Of a stretch of 8,597 bases of DNA, positions 1 to 5,919 are shown in pieces. Origin of the DNA: Actinomycetota bacterium (GTDB taxonomy: Bacteria; Actinomycetota; Actinomycetes; Mycobacteriales; Micromonosporaceae); the NCBI GenBank assembly GCA_005885115.1, contig VAXX01000041.1, positions 1-8,597 of the forward strand, read 5' to 3'. Position 1 is the stretch's first letter. Every line of letters begins with the position of its first letter. A program made the translations under genes and the position numbers. The notes below the pieces were generated by a model. That model saw only the letters and a program-made list of their open reading frames with translations, ran no database searches and was not told where the DNA came from.

Positions 1-1005
1 TACGAGTACAGCCGCACCGCCAACCCGACCCGGGACGCGTTGCAGGAGTGCCTGGCGGCGCTGGAGCACGGCCGGTTCGGGTACGCCTTCGCCAGCGGCC
101 TGGCCGCCGAGGACACCCTGCTGCGGGCGTTGTGCCGGCCGGGCGACCACGTACTGATCCCCGACGACGCGTACGGCGGCACGTACCGGCTTTTCGACAA
201 GGTGGCACAGAACTGGGGGCTGGCGTACACCGCGGCCGATCTGTCCACAGTGGACAGTGCGCGGGCCGGGATGCGGGACGGTACCCGACTGGTCTGGGTC
301 GAGACGCCGACCAACCCGCTGCTCGGCGTCCTGGACATCGCGGCCCTCGCCCAACTGGCCCACGACCGGGGCGCGCTGCTGGTCGTGGACAACACGTTCG
401 CCAGCCCGTACCTCCAGCAGCCGTTGACCCTCGGCGCCGATGTCGTGGTGCACTCCACGACCAAGTACCTCGGCGGCCACTCCGACGTGGTCGGCGGCGC
501 GCTCGTCCTCAACGATCCGCAACTGTCTGACGCCATCGGCTTCCACCAGAACGCGATGGGCGCCGTCGGCGGCCCGTTCGACGCCTGGCTGACCCTGCGC
601 GGCATCAAGACCCTCGGCGTACGGATGGACCGGCACTGCGACAACGCCGAGCGGATCGTGGCGTACCTGACCCGCCACCCGAAGGTACGCACCGTCCTGT
701 ACCCGGGCCTGCCCGAGCACCCCGGCCACGAGGTCGCCACCAAGCAGATGCGCCGGTACGGCGGCATGGTCAGCTTCCGTACCGGCGACCCGGAGCTGGC
801 GGTACGGGTCTGCGACCGGGCCCGGCTGTTCGTCCTCGGCGAGTCCCTCGGCGGGGTCGAGTCCCTGATCGAGCACCCCGGCCGGATGACCCACGCGAGC
901 ACCGCCGGCTCGGCCCTGGAGGTACCCGCTGACCTCGTCCGGTTGTCGGTCGGCATCGAAACCGTGGAAGATCTCCTCGCGGACCTGGCGCACGCGTTGA
1001 GCTGA
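1..1005 (+). CDS. metB: Cystathionine gamma-synthase-like PLP enzyme, 5' end outside window
   Basis: This is a cytoplasmic Cys/Met-metabolism PLP-dependent enzyme (fold type I). It is most likely cystathionine gamma-synthase, which joins an activated homoserine to cysteine to give cystathionine in methionine synthesis. Frame 1 is open from the first base and begins YEYSRTANPTR, a conserved block that normally lies about 45-55 residues into the protein, so the start codon is upstream of the window; 334 codons plus TGA are present. Visible motifs are the PDDAYGGT block, VETPTNPLL, the cofactor Asp in VVDNTFASPYLQQP, the PLP-binding Lys in HSTTKYLGGHSD (Lys codon 463-465), and the C-terminal ESLGGVESLIEHP and RLSVGIE blocks. 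It closely resembles M. tuberculosis MetB (Rv1079) as I recall it. Cystathionine gamma-lyase is the main alternative, because the two activities are hard to separate by sequence. A 31-bp gap to the amidase suggests co-transcription. Confidence 0.93.
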   Translation, partial: YEYSRTANPTRDALQECLAALEHGRFGYAFASGLAAEDTLLRALCRPGDHVLIPDDAYGGTYRLFDKVAQNWGLAYTAADLSTVDSARAGMRDGTRLVWVETPTNPLLGVLDIAALAQLAHDRGALLVVDNTFASPYLQQPLTLGADVVVHSTTKYLGGHSDVVGGALVLNDPQLSDAIGFHQNAMGAVGGPFDAWLTLRGIKTLGVRMDRHCDNAERIVAYLTRHPKVRTVLYPGLPEHPGHEVATKQMRRYGGMVSFRTGDPELAVRVCDRARLFVLGESLGGVESLIEHPGRMTHASTAGSALEVPADLVRLSVGIETVEDLLADLAHALS

Positions 1006-1036
1006 TAGTCGTTGATACCAGGGGAGGGGTTCGGGT

Positions 1037-2440
1037 ATGTGGGACGGGTCGGGTAGCTGGGTCGGCGCCACCGCGAAGGACATCGCGCGGGCGGTGCGCC
1101 GCGGTGACACCTCGGCCACCCAGGTCGTCGCCGACCACCTGGACTACATCGCCGCGCAGGAGAGCGCGCTGGGCGCCTTCCGGGTGATCCGCGCGGCCGC
1201 GGCGATCACCGAGGCGGAGGCCGTCGACGAACAGGATGACCTGGCCAACCTGCCGTTGGCCGGGGTGCCGATCGCGGTCAAGGAGAACACCCAGGTGGCC
1301 GGCCTGCCGACCTGGTACGGCTCCGCGGCGGCGCGCCTGACCGTCGCCGAGGAGGACCACGAGGTGGTACGGCGACTGCGCGGCGCGGGTGCCATCGTGG
1401 TGGCCACCAGCCGGATGCCCGAGCTGGGGCTCTGGGGAGTGACCGACGACCAGACGGCCATCACCCGCAACCCGTGGCGCACCGACCGGACCCCGGGCGG
1501 CTCGTCCGGCGGGGCCGCGGCGGCGGTCGCGGCCGGCCTGGTCCCGATCGCGCACGGCAACGACGGCCTCGGCTCGGTACGCATCCCGGCCGCCTGCTGC
1601 GGCCTGGTCGGCGTCAAGCCGGGCCGGGGCGTGGTACCGGCGCGGATGCCGGTCGAGGACTGGTTCGGCCTGACCGAGCACGGGATCCTCGCGACCACGG
1701 TGGCGGACGCGACCGTCGGGCTGTCCGTCCTGGCCGGCTGGGCGCCCGTACGCCTGGTGCAGCCGGACAAGCTGCGGATCGCCGTCACCACGCGCAGTCC
1801 GGTCCAGGGCGTACGCCCGGACAAGCCGGCCCGGGACGCCCTGCACGCCGCCGCCCGGCTGCTCGTCACCGCCGGGCACGACGCGGTGGGCGCGAGCCCC
1901 CGGTACCCGACCGGGCTCGGCCTGCGCGGAATGGCGACCTGGTTCGCCGCCGCGTACCGCGATGTGGAGCTGGCCGGCCGGGACCGCGCGCAGCTCCAAC
2001 CACGTACCCGCCGGCACGTCGCGATCGGCGAGTGGGCCTGGCGCCGGGGTCTGGTCCGCGAGCGGGACCGGGCCGCCTGGCGTACCTACTGTGAGCAGTG
2101 GTTCGGCCAGGGCCACGACGTCCTGCTCACCCCCGCGCTGGCCGCCACCCCGCCGCCGGCCGTCGACTGGCATGCCCGACCCTGGCGGGCCAACCTGCTG
2201 GCCAACCTGCGGTACGCCCCCTACGCCGCGCCCTGGAACATCGCCGGCTTCCCCGCCGTGGTCGTCCCGATGGGGGTACGCCCCGACGGGCTCCCGGTCG
2301 CCGTCCAGCTCGTCGGCCCGCCCGGGTCGGAACTGACCCTGCTCGGCGTCGCTGGCCAGCTCGAACAGGCCTCTCCCTGGCTGCGGCACGCCCCCGGCTG
2401 GCCCCGGACCCGGGGAGTTGGTGCGACGATCGGGGCATGA
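1037..2440 (+). CDS. Amidase signature family enzyme
   Basis: This 467-residue amidase-signature hydrolase would cleave a C-N amide bond in an unknown substrate. The Ser-cisSer-Lys triad is readable: Lys82 in AVKENT, cis-Ser156 in the GGSSGG loop, and nucleophile Ser180 in GLGSVRIPAACCG. The 24-residue spacing between the two serines equals that in mammalian FAAH (217 and 241). The C-terminal block GFPAVVVPMGVRPDGLPVAV and the following QLVGPPGSE are also typical. The ATG at 1037 is preceded by a purine-rich GGGGAGGGG at 1021-1029 with a 7-nt gap. It lies 31 bp after metB, and its stop overlaps the ilvA start (ATGA, 2437-2440), so it sits inside a likely metB-amidase-ilvA operon. GatA of the tRNA amidotransferase is unlikely because no gatB or gatC lies nearby. 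No signal peptide is seen, so it is probably cytoplasmic. The family is sure and the substrate is unknown. Confidence 0.92.
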   Translation: MWDGSGSWVGATAKDIARAVRRGDTSATQVVADHLDYIAAQESALGAFRVIRAAAAITEAEAVDEQDDLANLPLAGVPIAVKENTQVAGLPTWYGSAAARLTVAEEDHEVVRRLRGAGAIVVATSRMPELGLWGVTDDQTAITRNPWRTDRTPGGSSGGAAAAVAAGLVPIAHGNDGLGSVRIPAACCGLVGVKPGRGVVPARMPVEDWFGLTEHGILATTVADATVGLSVLAGWAPVRLVQPDKLRIAVTTRSPVQGVRPDKPARDALHAAARLLVTAGHDAVGASPRYPTGLGLRGMATWFAAAYRDVELAGRDRAQLQPRTRRHVAIGEWAWRRGLVRERDRAAWRTYCEQWFGQGHDVLLTPALAATPPPAVDWHARPWRANLLANLRYAPYAAPWNIAGFPAVVVPMGVRPDGLPVAVQLVGPPGSELTLLGVAGQLEQASPWLRHAPGWPRTRGVGATIGA

Positions 2441-3666
2441 GCGCGCTCGATCTGGTAACCCTGGAGGACGTACAGGCCGCGCAGAAGCTGCTGTCGGGCG
2501 TGGTACGGCACACTCCGCTGGAGCCGTCCCGCCCGTTGACCGCCGCCCTCGGCGGGCCGGCGTGGCTCAAGTGCGAGAACCTCCAGCGGGCCGGCTCGTA
2601 CAAGGTCCGCGGGGCGTACGTACGGATCGCCCGGCTCGCCGAGGCCGAACGGGCCCGTGGCGTCGTGGCGGCCAGCGCCGGAAACCACGCGCAGGGCGTG
2701 GCGTTGGCGGCCTCGATCCTCGGTACCTCCGCCACGGTCTTCATGCCGGTCGGCGCCGCGCTGCCCAAGGTGGCCGCGACCAAGGGGTACGGTGCCCGGG
2801 TCCAACTGACCGGCGCGAGCATCGACGAGGCCCTGGTCGCCGCCCAGGAGTACGCCGAGATGACCGGCGCGGTGTTCATCCACCCGTTCGACCACCCGGA
2901 CGTGATCGCCGGTCAGGGCACCGTCGCGATGGAGATCCTGGAGCAGTGCCCGGACGTACGGACCATCGTCGCCGGCATCGGCGGCGGCGGGCTGATCTCC
3001 GGGATCGCGGTCGCGGCCAAGGCACTGCGGCCGGACGTACGGGTCGTGGGGGTACAGGCCGCGTCCGCCGACTCGTTCGTCCAGTCGCTGGCCGCCGGCC
3101 ACCCGGTACGCCTGGCCACACTGGCCACGATCGCCGACGGGATCGCCGTCGGCTGTCCCGGCGACCTCACCTTCGCGCACGTCAGCAAGCTCGTCGACGA
3201 GGTGGTCACGGTCACCGAGGAGGACATCTCCCGGGCGCTGCTGATGCTGCTGGAGCGCAACAAGCTCGTGGTCGAACCGGCCGGTACGGTGGGCGTCGCG
3301 GCCCTGCTGGCCGGCGCGGCACACGTACCGACGCCGGCCGTGGCCGTCCTGACCGGCGGCAACATCGACCCACTGCTACTGCTGCGGGTGATCGAGCACG
3401 GGCTCACCGCGGCCGGCCGGTACCTGCGGCTGACCGTCCGGTGTGGGGACCGACCGGGCCAGCTCGCCCAGCTCCTGACCCTGATCGGCGAGCAGGGCGC
3501 CAACGTCGTCGACGTCGCGCACCGCCGGCACGACCCGGGCCTGAACCTGGGCGAGGTGGAGGTGGACCTGTCCGTGGAGACCCGGGGCGAGGAGCACTCC
3601 GACCGGTTGATCGGGGCCCTCGGCGACGCCGGGTACGCGTTCAGCCCTCGAACGGCGCGAAGCTGA
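2437..3666 (+). CDS. ilvA: Threonine ammonia-lyase with ACT domain
   Basis: This 409-residue cytoplasmic PLP enzyme (fold type II) deaminates threonine to 2-oxobutanoate and ammonia, feeding isoleucine synthesis or threonine breakdown. The catalytic part spans about residues 1-325. It has the Schiff-base Lys56 in GSYKVRGAY, the SAGNHAQG substrate loop (80-87), the phosphate-binding [10 protein letters not shown] (180-189) and TGGNID near 306-311. A single ACT-type regulatory domain follows at about 330-400 ([17 protein letters not shown]). This is the short form with one ACT domain rather than the roughly 510-residue E. coli IlvA with two. The ATG at 2437 overlaps the amidase stop and has no good Shine-Dalgarno close by, so translation is probably coupled to the amidase. 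An open frame continues further upstream (from 2098), but that part is inside the amidase gene and has no family similarity. The 3' end overlaps convergent greA by 26 bp. Confidence 0.94.
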   Translation: MSALDLVTLEDVQAAQKLLSGVVRHTPLEPSRPLTAALGGPAWLKCENLQRAGSYKVRGAYVRIARLAEAERARGVVAASAGNHAQGVALAASILGTSATVFMPVGAALPKVAATKGYGARVQLTGASIDEALVAAQEYAEMTGAVFIHPFDHPDVIAGQGTVAMEILEQCPDVRTIVAGIGGGGLISGIAVAAKALRPDVRVVGVQAASADSFVQSLAAGHPVRLATLATIADGIAVGCPGDLTFAHVSKLVDEVVTVTEEDISRALLMLLERNKLVVEPAGTVGVAALLAGAAHVPTPAVAVLTGGNIDPLLLLRVIEHGLTAAGRYLRLTVRCGDRPGQLAQLLTLIGEQGANVVDVAHRRHDPGLNLGEVEVDLSVETRGEEHSDRLIGALGDAGYAFSPRTARS

Positions 3667-4135
3667 CGACCGTCACCTTGATGTCGGCCCCGCTCGGCGC
3701 GGTGTACGTCACCGTGTCGCCGGTACGCGAACCCAGGATCGCCTTGCCCAGCGCCGACTCCGGACTGTAGACGGTCAGCTCGGTGGTGGACGCGATCTCG
3801 CGGGCGCCGAGCAGGAACGTCTCGGTGTCGTCCTTGTCGTCGTCGAAGTAGATCGTCACGACCGTACCGGCGGTCACCGAGTCCGCCTTCGGTGCCTCGC
3901 CCACGTGGGAGTTGCGGAGAAACTCCTGCAGGTACCGGATCCGGCCCTCCTGCTTGCCCTGCTCCTCCCGGGCGGCGTGGTAGCCGCCGTTCTCCCGCAG
4001 GTCACCCTCCTCGCGCCGCGCATTGATCTCCGCGGCGATCACCGGCCGGTTCGCGATGAGCTCGTCGAGTTCGGCCTTGAGCCGGTCGTACGCGTCCTGG
4101 GACAGCCAGGTCCCCTCGCGATCGGTGGTGGACAC
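3641..4135 (-). CDS. greA: Transcription elongation factor GreA
   Basis: GreA (164 residues) enters the RNA polymerase secondary channel and stimulates cleavage of backtracked transcripts. The N-terminal half (about 10-77) is the antiparallel coiled coil. Its tip motif [19 protein letters not shown] carries the conserved acidic pair Asp45 and Glu48. The C-terminal globular domain (about 80-164) includes [14 protein letters not shown] and the beta-rich end. It is very similar to mycobacterial GreA. I chose the GTG at 4135 because AGGAG (plus strand 4144-4148) lies 8 nt upstream and the protein then starts [12 protein letters not shown], as relatives do; a longer frame from 4183 adds 16 unrelated residues. 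It is convergent with ilvA, with a 26-bp tail overlap and no terminator between them. DUF4307 lies 100 bp upstream on the same strand. That gap holds a possible -10 box and a perfect inverted repeat, so greA may have its own promoter. Confidence 0.96.
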   Translation of the reverse strand: MSTTDREGTWLSQDAYDRLKAELDELIANRPVIAAEINARREEGDLRENGGYHAAREEQGKQEGRIRYLQEFLRNSHVGEAPKADSVTAGTVVTIYFDDDKDDTETFLLGAREIASTTELTVYSPESALGKAILGSRTGDTVTYTAPSGADIKVTVVSFAPFEG

Positions 4136-4173
4136 TATGGGATCTCCTCGATTCGGCAGAGTGGGAAACCACC

Positions 4174-4179
4174 AAGCTA
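4174..4179 (-). promoter_or_regulatory. Possible -10 box for greA
   Basis: On the minus strand this reads TAGCTT, fitting the actinobacterial -10 pattern TAnnnT, and lies about 38 nt upstream of the greA start codon. The expected -35 position (about 4197-4202) holds no clear TTGACA match but runs into the inverted repeat at 4199-4214. Seen: the hexamer and spacing. Inferred: promoter function, with low certainty because such hexamers are common. Confidence 0.3.
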
Positions 4180-4198
4180 CCAAAGCCGCCGTGACCCA

Positions 4199-4214
4199 TG
4201 CATTACTGAATGCA
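4199..4214. promoter_or_regulatory. Perfect inverted repeat, possible operator upstream of greA
   Basis: TGCATT-ACTG-AATGCA is a perfect 6-bp inverted repeat with a 4-bp spacer, 11 of its 16 bases being A or T in a very GC-rich region. It lies between the DUF4307 stop and the greA start, 64 bp upstream of the greA start and overlapping the -35 region expected for the TAGCTT box at 4174-4179. It could bind a dimeric regulator. A terminator for the DUF4307 transcript is less likely, since the stem is short and weak and no T-run follows on the minus strand. Confidence 0.35.
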
Positions 4215-4235
4215 GCCTCACGTCGGGCGGCAGCG

Positions 4236-4625
4236 TCAGGCCGGGCGGCAGCCCAGCACGTCGACCGCCACGGCCCGGCGGCTGGTCGGCAGCGTCGTGC
4301 GTACCGTCCCGGCCGAGGCGACCGGCACCTGCGCGTACCCGACCTCGGCGCCGGTCGCGTCCTTCGCCTGTACCCGGCAGGTGACCGGCCGGGCGTCCGG
4401 TTTGCTGACCGTGAACACCACCGTGACGGACGAGTCGGTCACCTGTTCGACCCCGGACACGTGCGGCTGGTACGGGTCGCCGTACTGCCCGTACAAGCGC
4501 TGGGCCAGCCACAACGTACCCACGACGAGCAGCGCGAGGCCGATCGCCGGTAGCCAGCGGCGGGCCCGTTTCGGGGCACGGCGCCGCCCGTACCGACCCG
4601 GCGGGAAGACCGGAGCGTCGCTCAA
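4236..4625 (-). CDS. DUF4307-type single-pass membrane protein
   Basis: This small protein of unknown function is conserved in actinobacteria between greA and mca (M. tuberculosis counterpart Rv1081c, from memory). From the TTG at 4625 it has 129 residues: a proline- and arginine-rich N-terminus ([12 protein letters not shown]), one hydrophobic helix at about 24-43 ([20 protein letters not shown]), then a beta-rich domain of about 85 residues expected outside the membrane, with Cys in VTCRVQ and near the end (VLGCRPA). The TTG start is preferred because AGG lies 8 nt upstream and homology-like sequence begins right after it. A GTG at 4673 would add 16 unrelated residues, has only a weak ribosome site, and would leave just 36 bp to divergent mca. 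It reads in the same direction as greA with a 100-bp gap, so the two may be co-transcribed. No enzymatic motif is seen and its role is unknown. Confidence 0.82.
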   Translation of the reverse strand: MSDAPVFPPGRYGRRRAPKRARRWLPAIGLALLVVGTLWLAQRLYGQYGDPYQPHVSGVEQVTDSSVTVVFTVSKPDARPVTCRVQAKDATGAEVGYAQVPVASAGTVRTTLPTSRRAVAVDVLGCRPA

Positions 4626-4709
4626 GGTTACGGCCTCGCAGAGGGTGTCAGACGGGTGCGCAAGAATGGTCACCGTTCATCATCTCAAGGCAGGCGACGG
4701 GAGCTTCAC
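4626..4709. promoter_or_regulatory. Divergent intergenic region between DUF4307 gene and mca
   Basis: The start codons of the divergent genes are only 84 bp apart, so both promoters must lie here or inside the opposing coding sequence. I cannot assign a convincing -35/-10 pair. For mca the best -10-like hexamer is AAGAAT at 4662-4667, without a matching -35. CTCAAGG occurs twice in direct orientation, at 4621-4627 and 4684-4690. The mca ribosome site GGGAG ends 6 nt before its ATG. Confidence 0.4.
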
Positions 4710-5507
4710 ATGGGCGAGGGGCTGCGGCTCATGGCGGTGCACGAGCATCCGGACGACGAGTCCAGCAAGGGCGCGGCGACGATGGCGAGATACGTCGCCC
4801 AGGGGGTGGACGTCCTCGTCGTCACCTGCACCGGCGGCGAGCGCGGCAGCGTGCTCAACCCCCAACTGGACCGGCCGGAGGTCTGGGAACGGATCGCCGA
4901 CCTGCGCCGGCACGAGATGGACCGGGCCCGCGAGATCCTGGGGGTACGTCAGGAATGGCTCGGCTTCGTCGACTCCGGGCTGCCGGAGGGTGACCCGCTG
5001 CCGCCGTTGCCGCCCGGCTGTTTCGCACTCGAGGACGTCGACGTGGCTGCGGAGCGGCTGGTCAGGTCGATCCGCGAGTTCCGCCCGCACGTCGTCCTCA
5101 CCTACGACGAGGACGGCGGGTACCCGCACCCCGACCACATCATGACCCACAAGATCACCATGGTCGCCTTCGACGCGGCCGGCGACCCCGAGCGGTACCC
5201 GGACGCCGGCGAGCCCTGGCAGCCGCTCAAGCTCTACTACCACATGTGGGCCAAGTCCCGGTGGTACGCGCTGCACGAGGCGATGCTCGCCGAGGGCATG
5301 GAGTCCCCGTTCACCGAGATGCTCCAGTGGCTCAACGACCGGCCCACCAAGGACGACCGGCCGGACGGTCCCTGGTTCCGCGCGCCGCTTGAGTTGCAGC
5401 GCAAGGTCTGGCCGACCGAGGAGTACGAGCTGGTCCGCTCGTTCGTGGACAGCCCCACCCCGGAGGACGACCTGTTCGCCGGCGTCAGCGAACGGGTGTG
5501 CGCGTAG
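4710..5507 (+). CDS. mca: Mycothiol S-conjugate amidase-like PIG-L deacetylase, internally shortened
   Basis: Mca cleaves mycothiol S-conjugates into a mercapturic acid and GlcN-Ins, so toxins bound to mycothiol can be exported. This is the Zn-dependent LmbE/PIG-L fold. The metal and catalytic set is present: His13, Asp15 and Asp16 in HEHPDDE, and Tyr138, His140, Asp142 and His143 in YPHPDH; TGGERG and WLGFVDSGLPEGD are family blocks. The ATG at 4710 has GGGAG 6 nt upstream; a longer frame from GTG 4656 adds 18 unrelated residues. Its length of 265 is below the 288 I recall for M. tuberculosis Mca. The difference maps to one place: after NDRPTKDDR the sequence jumps to PDGPWFRAPLEL, lacking the stretch TTRVEC..YF..RD.AL.AHATQ expected there. 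The usual HAHPDDE is HEHPDDE. The frame is intact and the C-terminus (VWPTEEYELV) is normal, so the protein may be active, changed in specificity, or decaying. Confidence 0.9.
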   Translation: MGEGLRLMAVHEHPDDESSKGAATMARYVAQGVDVLVVTCTGGERGSVLNPQLDRPEVWERIADLRRHEMDRAREILGVRQEWLGFVDSGLPEGDPLPPLPPGCFALEDVDVAAERLVRSIREFRPHVVLTYDEDGGYPHPDHIMTHKITMVAFDAAGDPERYPDAGEPWQPLKLYYHMWAKSRWYALHEAMLAEGMESPFTEMLQWLNDRPTKDDRPDGPWFRAPLELQRKVWPTEEYELVRSFVDSPTPEDDLFAGVSERVCA

Positions 5508-5517
5508 GGTGGAAGAC

Positions 5518-5730
5518 GTGCTCGCACAGAACAACTTCGGCGACACCATGTCCGACGGTCTCGCCGGTCCGATGGCTCTGCTCATCATCGTGCTGCTGGC
5601 GATCGCGACGGTCCTGTTGATCCGAAGCATGAACAAGCACCTGCGCCGGCTCCCGGAGCGGTTCCCCGATCAAGGCAGTCCCGAGCCGCCCGCCGCCGAA
5701 CCCGTTGCGCGGTCCGACGAGACGTCGTGA
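5518..5730 (+). CDS. Small single-pass membrane protein
   Basis: This 70-residue conserved hypothetical protein lies 10 bp downstream of mca and is probably co-transcribed with it. A GTG start at 5518 gives MLAQNNFGDT and is preceded by GGTGGAAG; an in-frame ATG at 5548 is an alternative that would leave 60 residues. One hydrophobic helix spans about residues 17-36 (GPMALLIIVLLAIATVLLI). It is followed by a basic patch RSMNKHLRRLPERF, typical of the cytoplasmic side, and a Pro/Glu-rich disordered tail ending DETS. The position after mca and the Met-Leu-Ala-Gln start match M. tuberculosis Rv1083 as I recall it. No catalytic motif is seen. The function is unknown; membrane anchoring is the only supported statement. 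Confidence 0.82.
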   Translation: MLAQNNFGDTMSDGLAGPMALLIIVLLAIATVLLIRSMNKHLRRLPERFPDQGSPEPPAAEPVARSDETS

Positions 5731-5791
5731 TCCACGGGCTCGAAATATCCGTCCTCCACGACATCTATCGGGCATTCGGCCAGGCTCGTAG

Positions 5792-5821
5792 CTGACGGCG
5801 GCCCCCCGCGTGGCTTAGCCT
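5792..5821 (+). promoter_or_regulatory. Possible sigma-70-type promoter for the GGDEF-EAL gene
   Basis: CTGACG (5792-5797) and TAGCCT (5816-5821), 18 bp apart, resemble a housekeeping actinobacterial promoter (TTGACn / TAnnnT). The pair lies in the 189-bp gap before the GGDEF-EAL gene and would give an untranslated leader of about 90 nt. The match is partial, so this is tentative. Confidence 0.3.
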
Positions 5822-5855
5822 TCGCCGGGAGGCTGCGCGCCTGTCGACCATGCGT

Positions 5856-5906
5856 GGGAAGGGGGCGGGTCGGAGATGCGTACCATCGTCCCGCCTTCCC
5901 GGCGGG
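5856..5906 (+). promoter_or_regulatory. Leader with two alternative hairpins upstream of the GGDEF-EAL gene
   Basis: Segment A, GGGAAGGGGGCGGG (5856-5869), can pair with segment B, CCCGCCTTCCC (5890-5900), using GGGAAG/CTTCCC and GCGGG/CCCGC around a GGG bulge and a 20-nt loop. The first six bases of B can instead pair with segment C, GGCGGG (5901-5906), around a TTCCC loop. The two pairings exclude each other, and C ends 3 nt before the GGAG ribosome site (5910-5913) of the GTG start at 5920. This geometry could modulate translation initiation. GC-rich DNA makes chance pairings common, so function is only inferred. I see no known cyclic-di-GMP riboswitch consensus. Confidence 0.3.
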
Positions 5907-5919
5907 TCCGGAGCCGCAG

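Noticed and set aside
1006..1036. Terminator between metB and the amidase gene
   Set aside because: The 31-bp gap has no stable stem with a T-run; it holds the amidase ribosome site instead.
770..2389. Long minus-strand open frame of 539 codons opposite metB and the amidase
   Set aside because: It is antisense to two well-recognised genes, has low-complexity Arg/Gly/Pro/Asp composition typical of GC-rich shadow frames, and shows no family motif.
2098..2436. Upstream extension of the ilvA frame into the amidase gene
   Set aside because: The added 113 residues are an out-of-frame reading of the amidase C-terminus; the ATG at 2437 gives the normal IlvA N-terminus.
1037..2440. Amidase as GatA of the Glu-tRNA amidotransferase
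   Set aside because: No gatB or gatC is adjacent, and the C-terminal half does not read like GatA.
4680..5636. Minus-strand open frame opposite mca
   Set aside because: The plus-strand frame encodes a clear Mca-like protein with zinc-site residues; the antisense frame has no recognisable domain.
5817..5834. AGCCT...AGGCT inverted repeat over the possible -10 box
   Set aside because: The arms are only 5 bp in a GC-rich region, so a chance match is likely.
5731..5919. Cyclic-di-GMP riboswitch before the GGDEF-EAL gene
   Set aside because: I looked for conserved GEMM-type sequence blocks and found none; only generic GC-rich hairpins are present.
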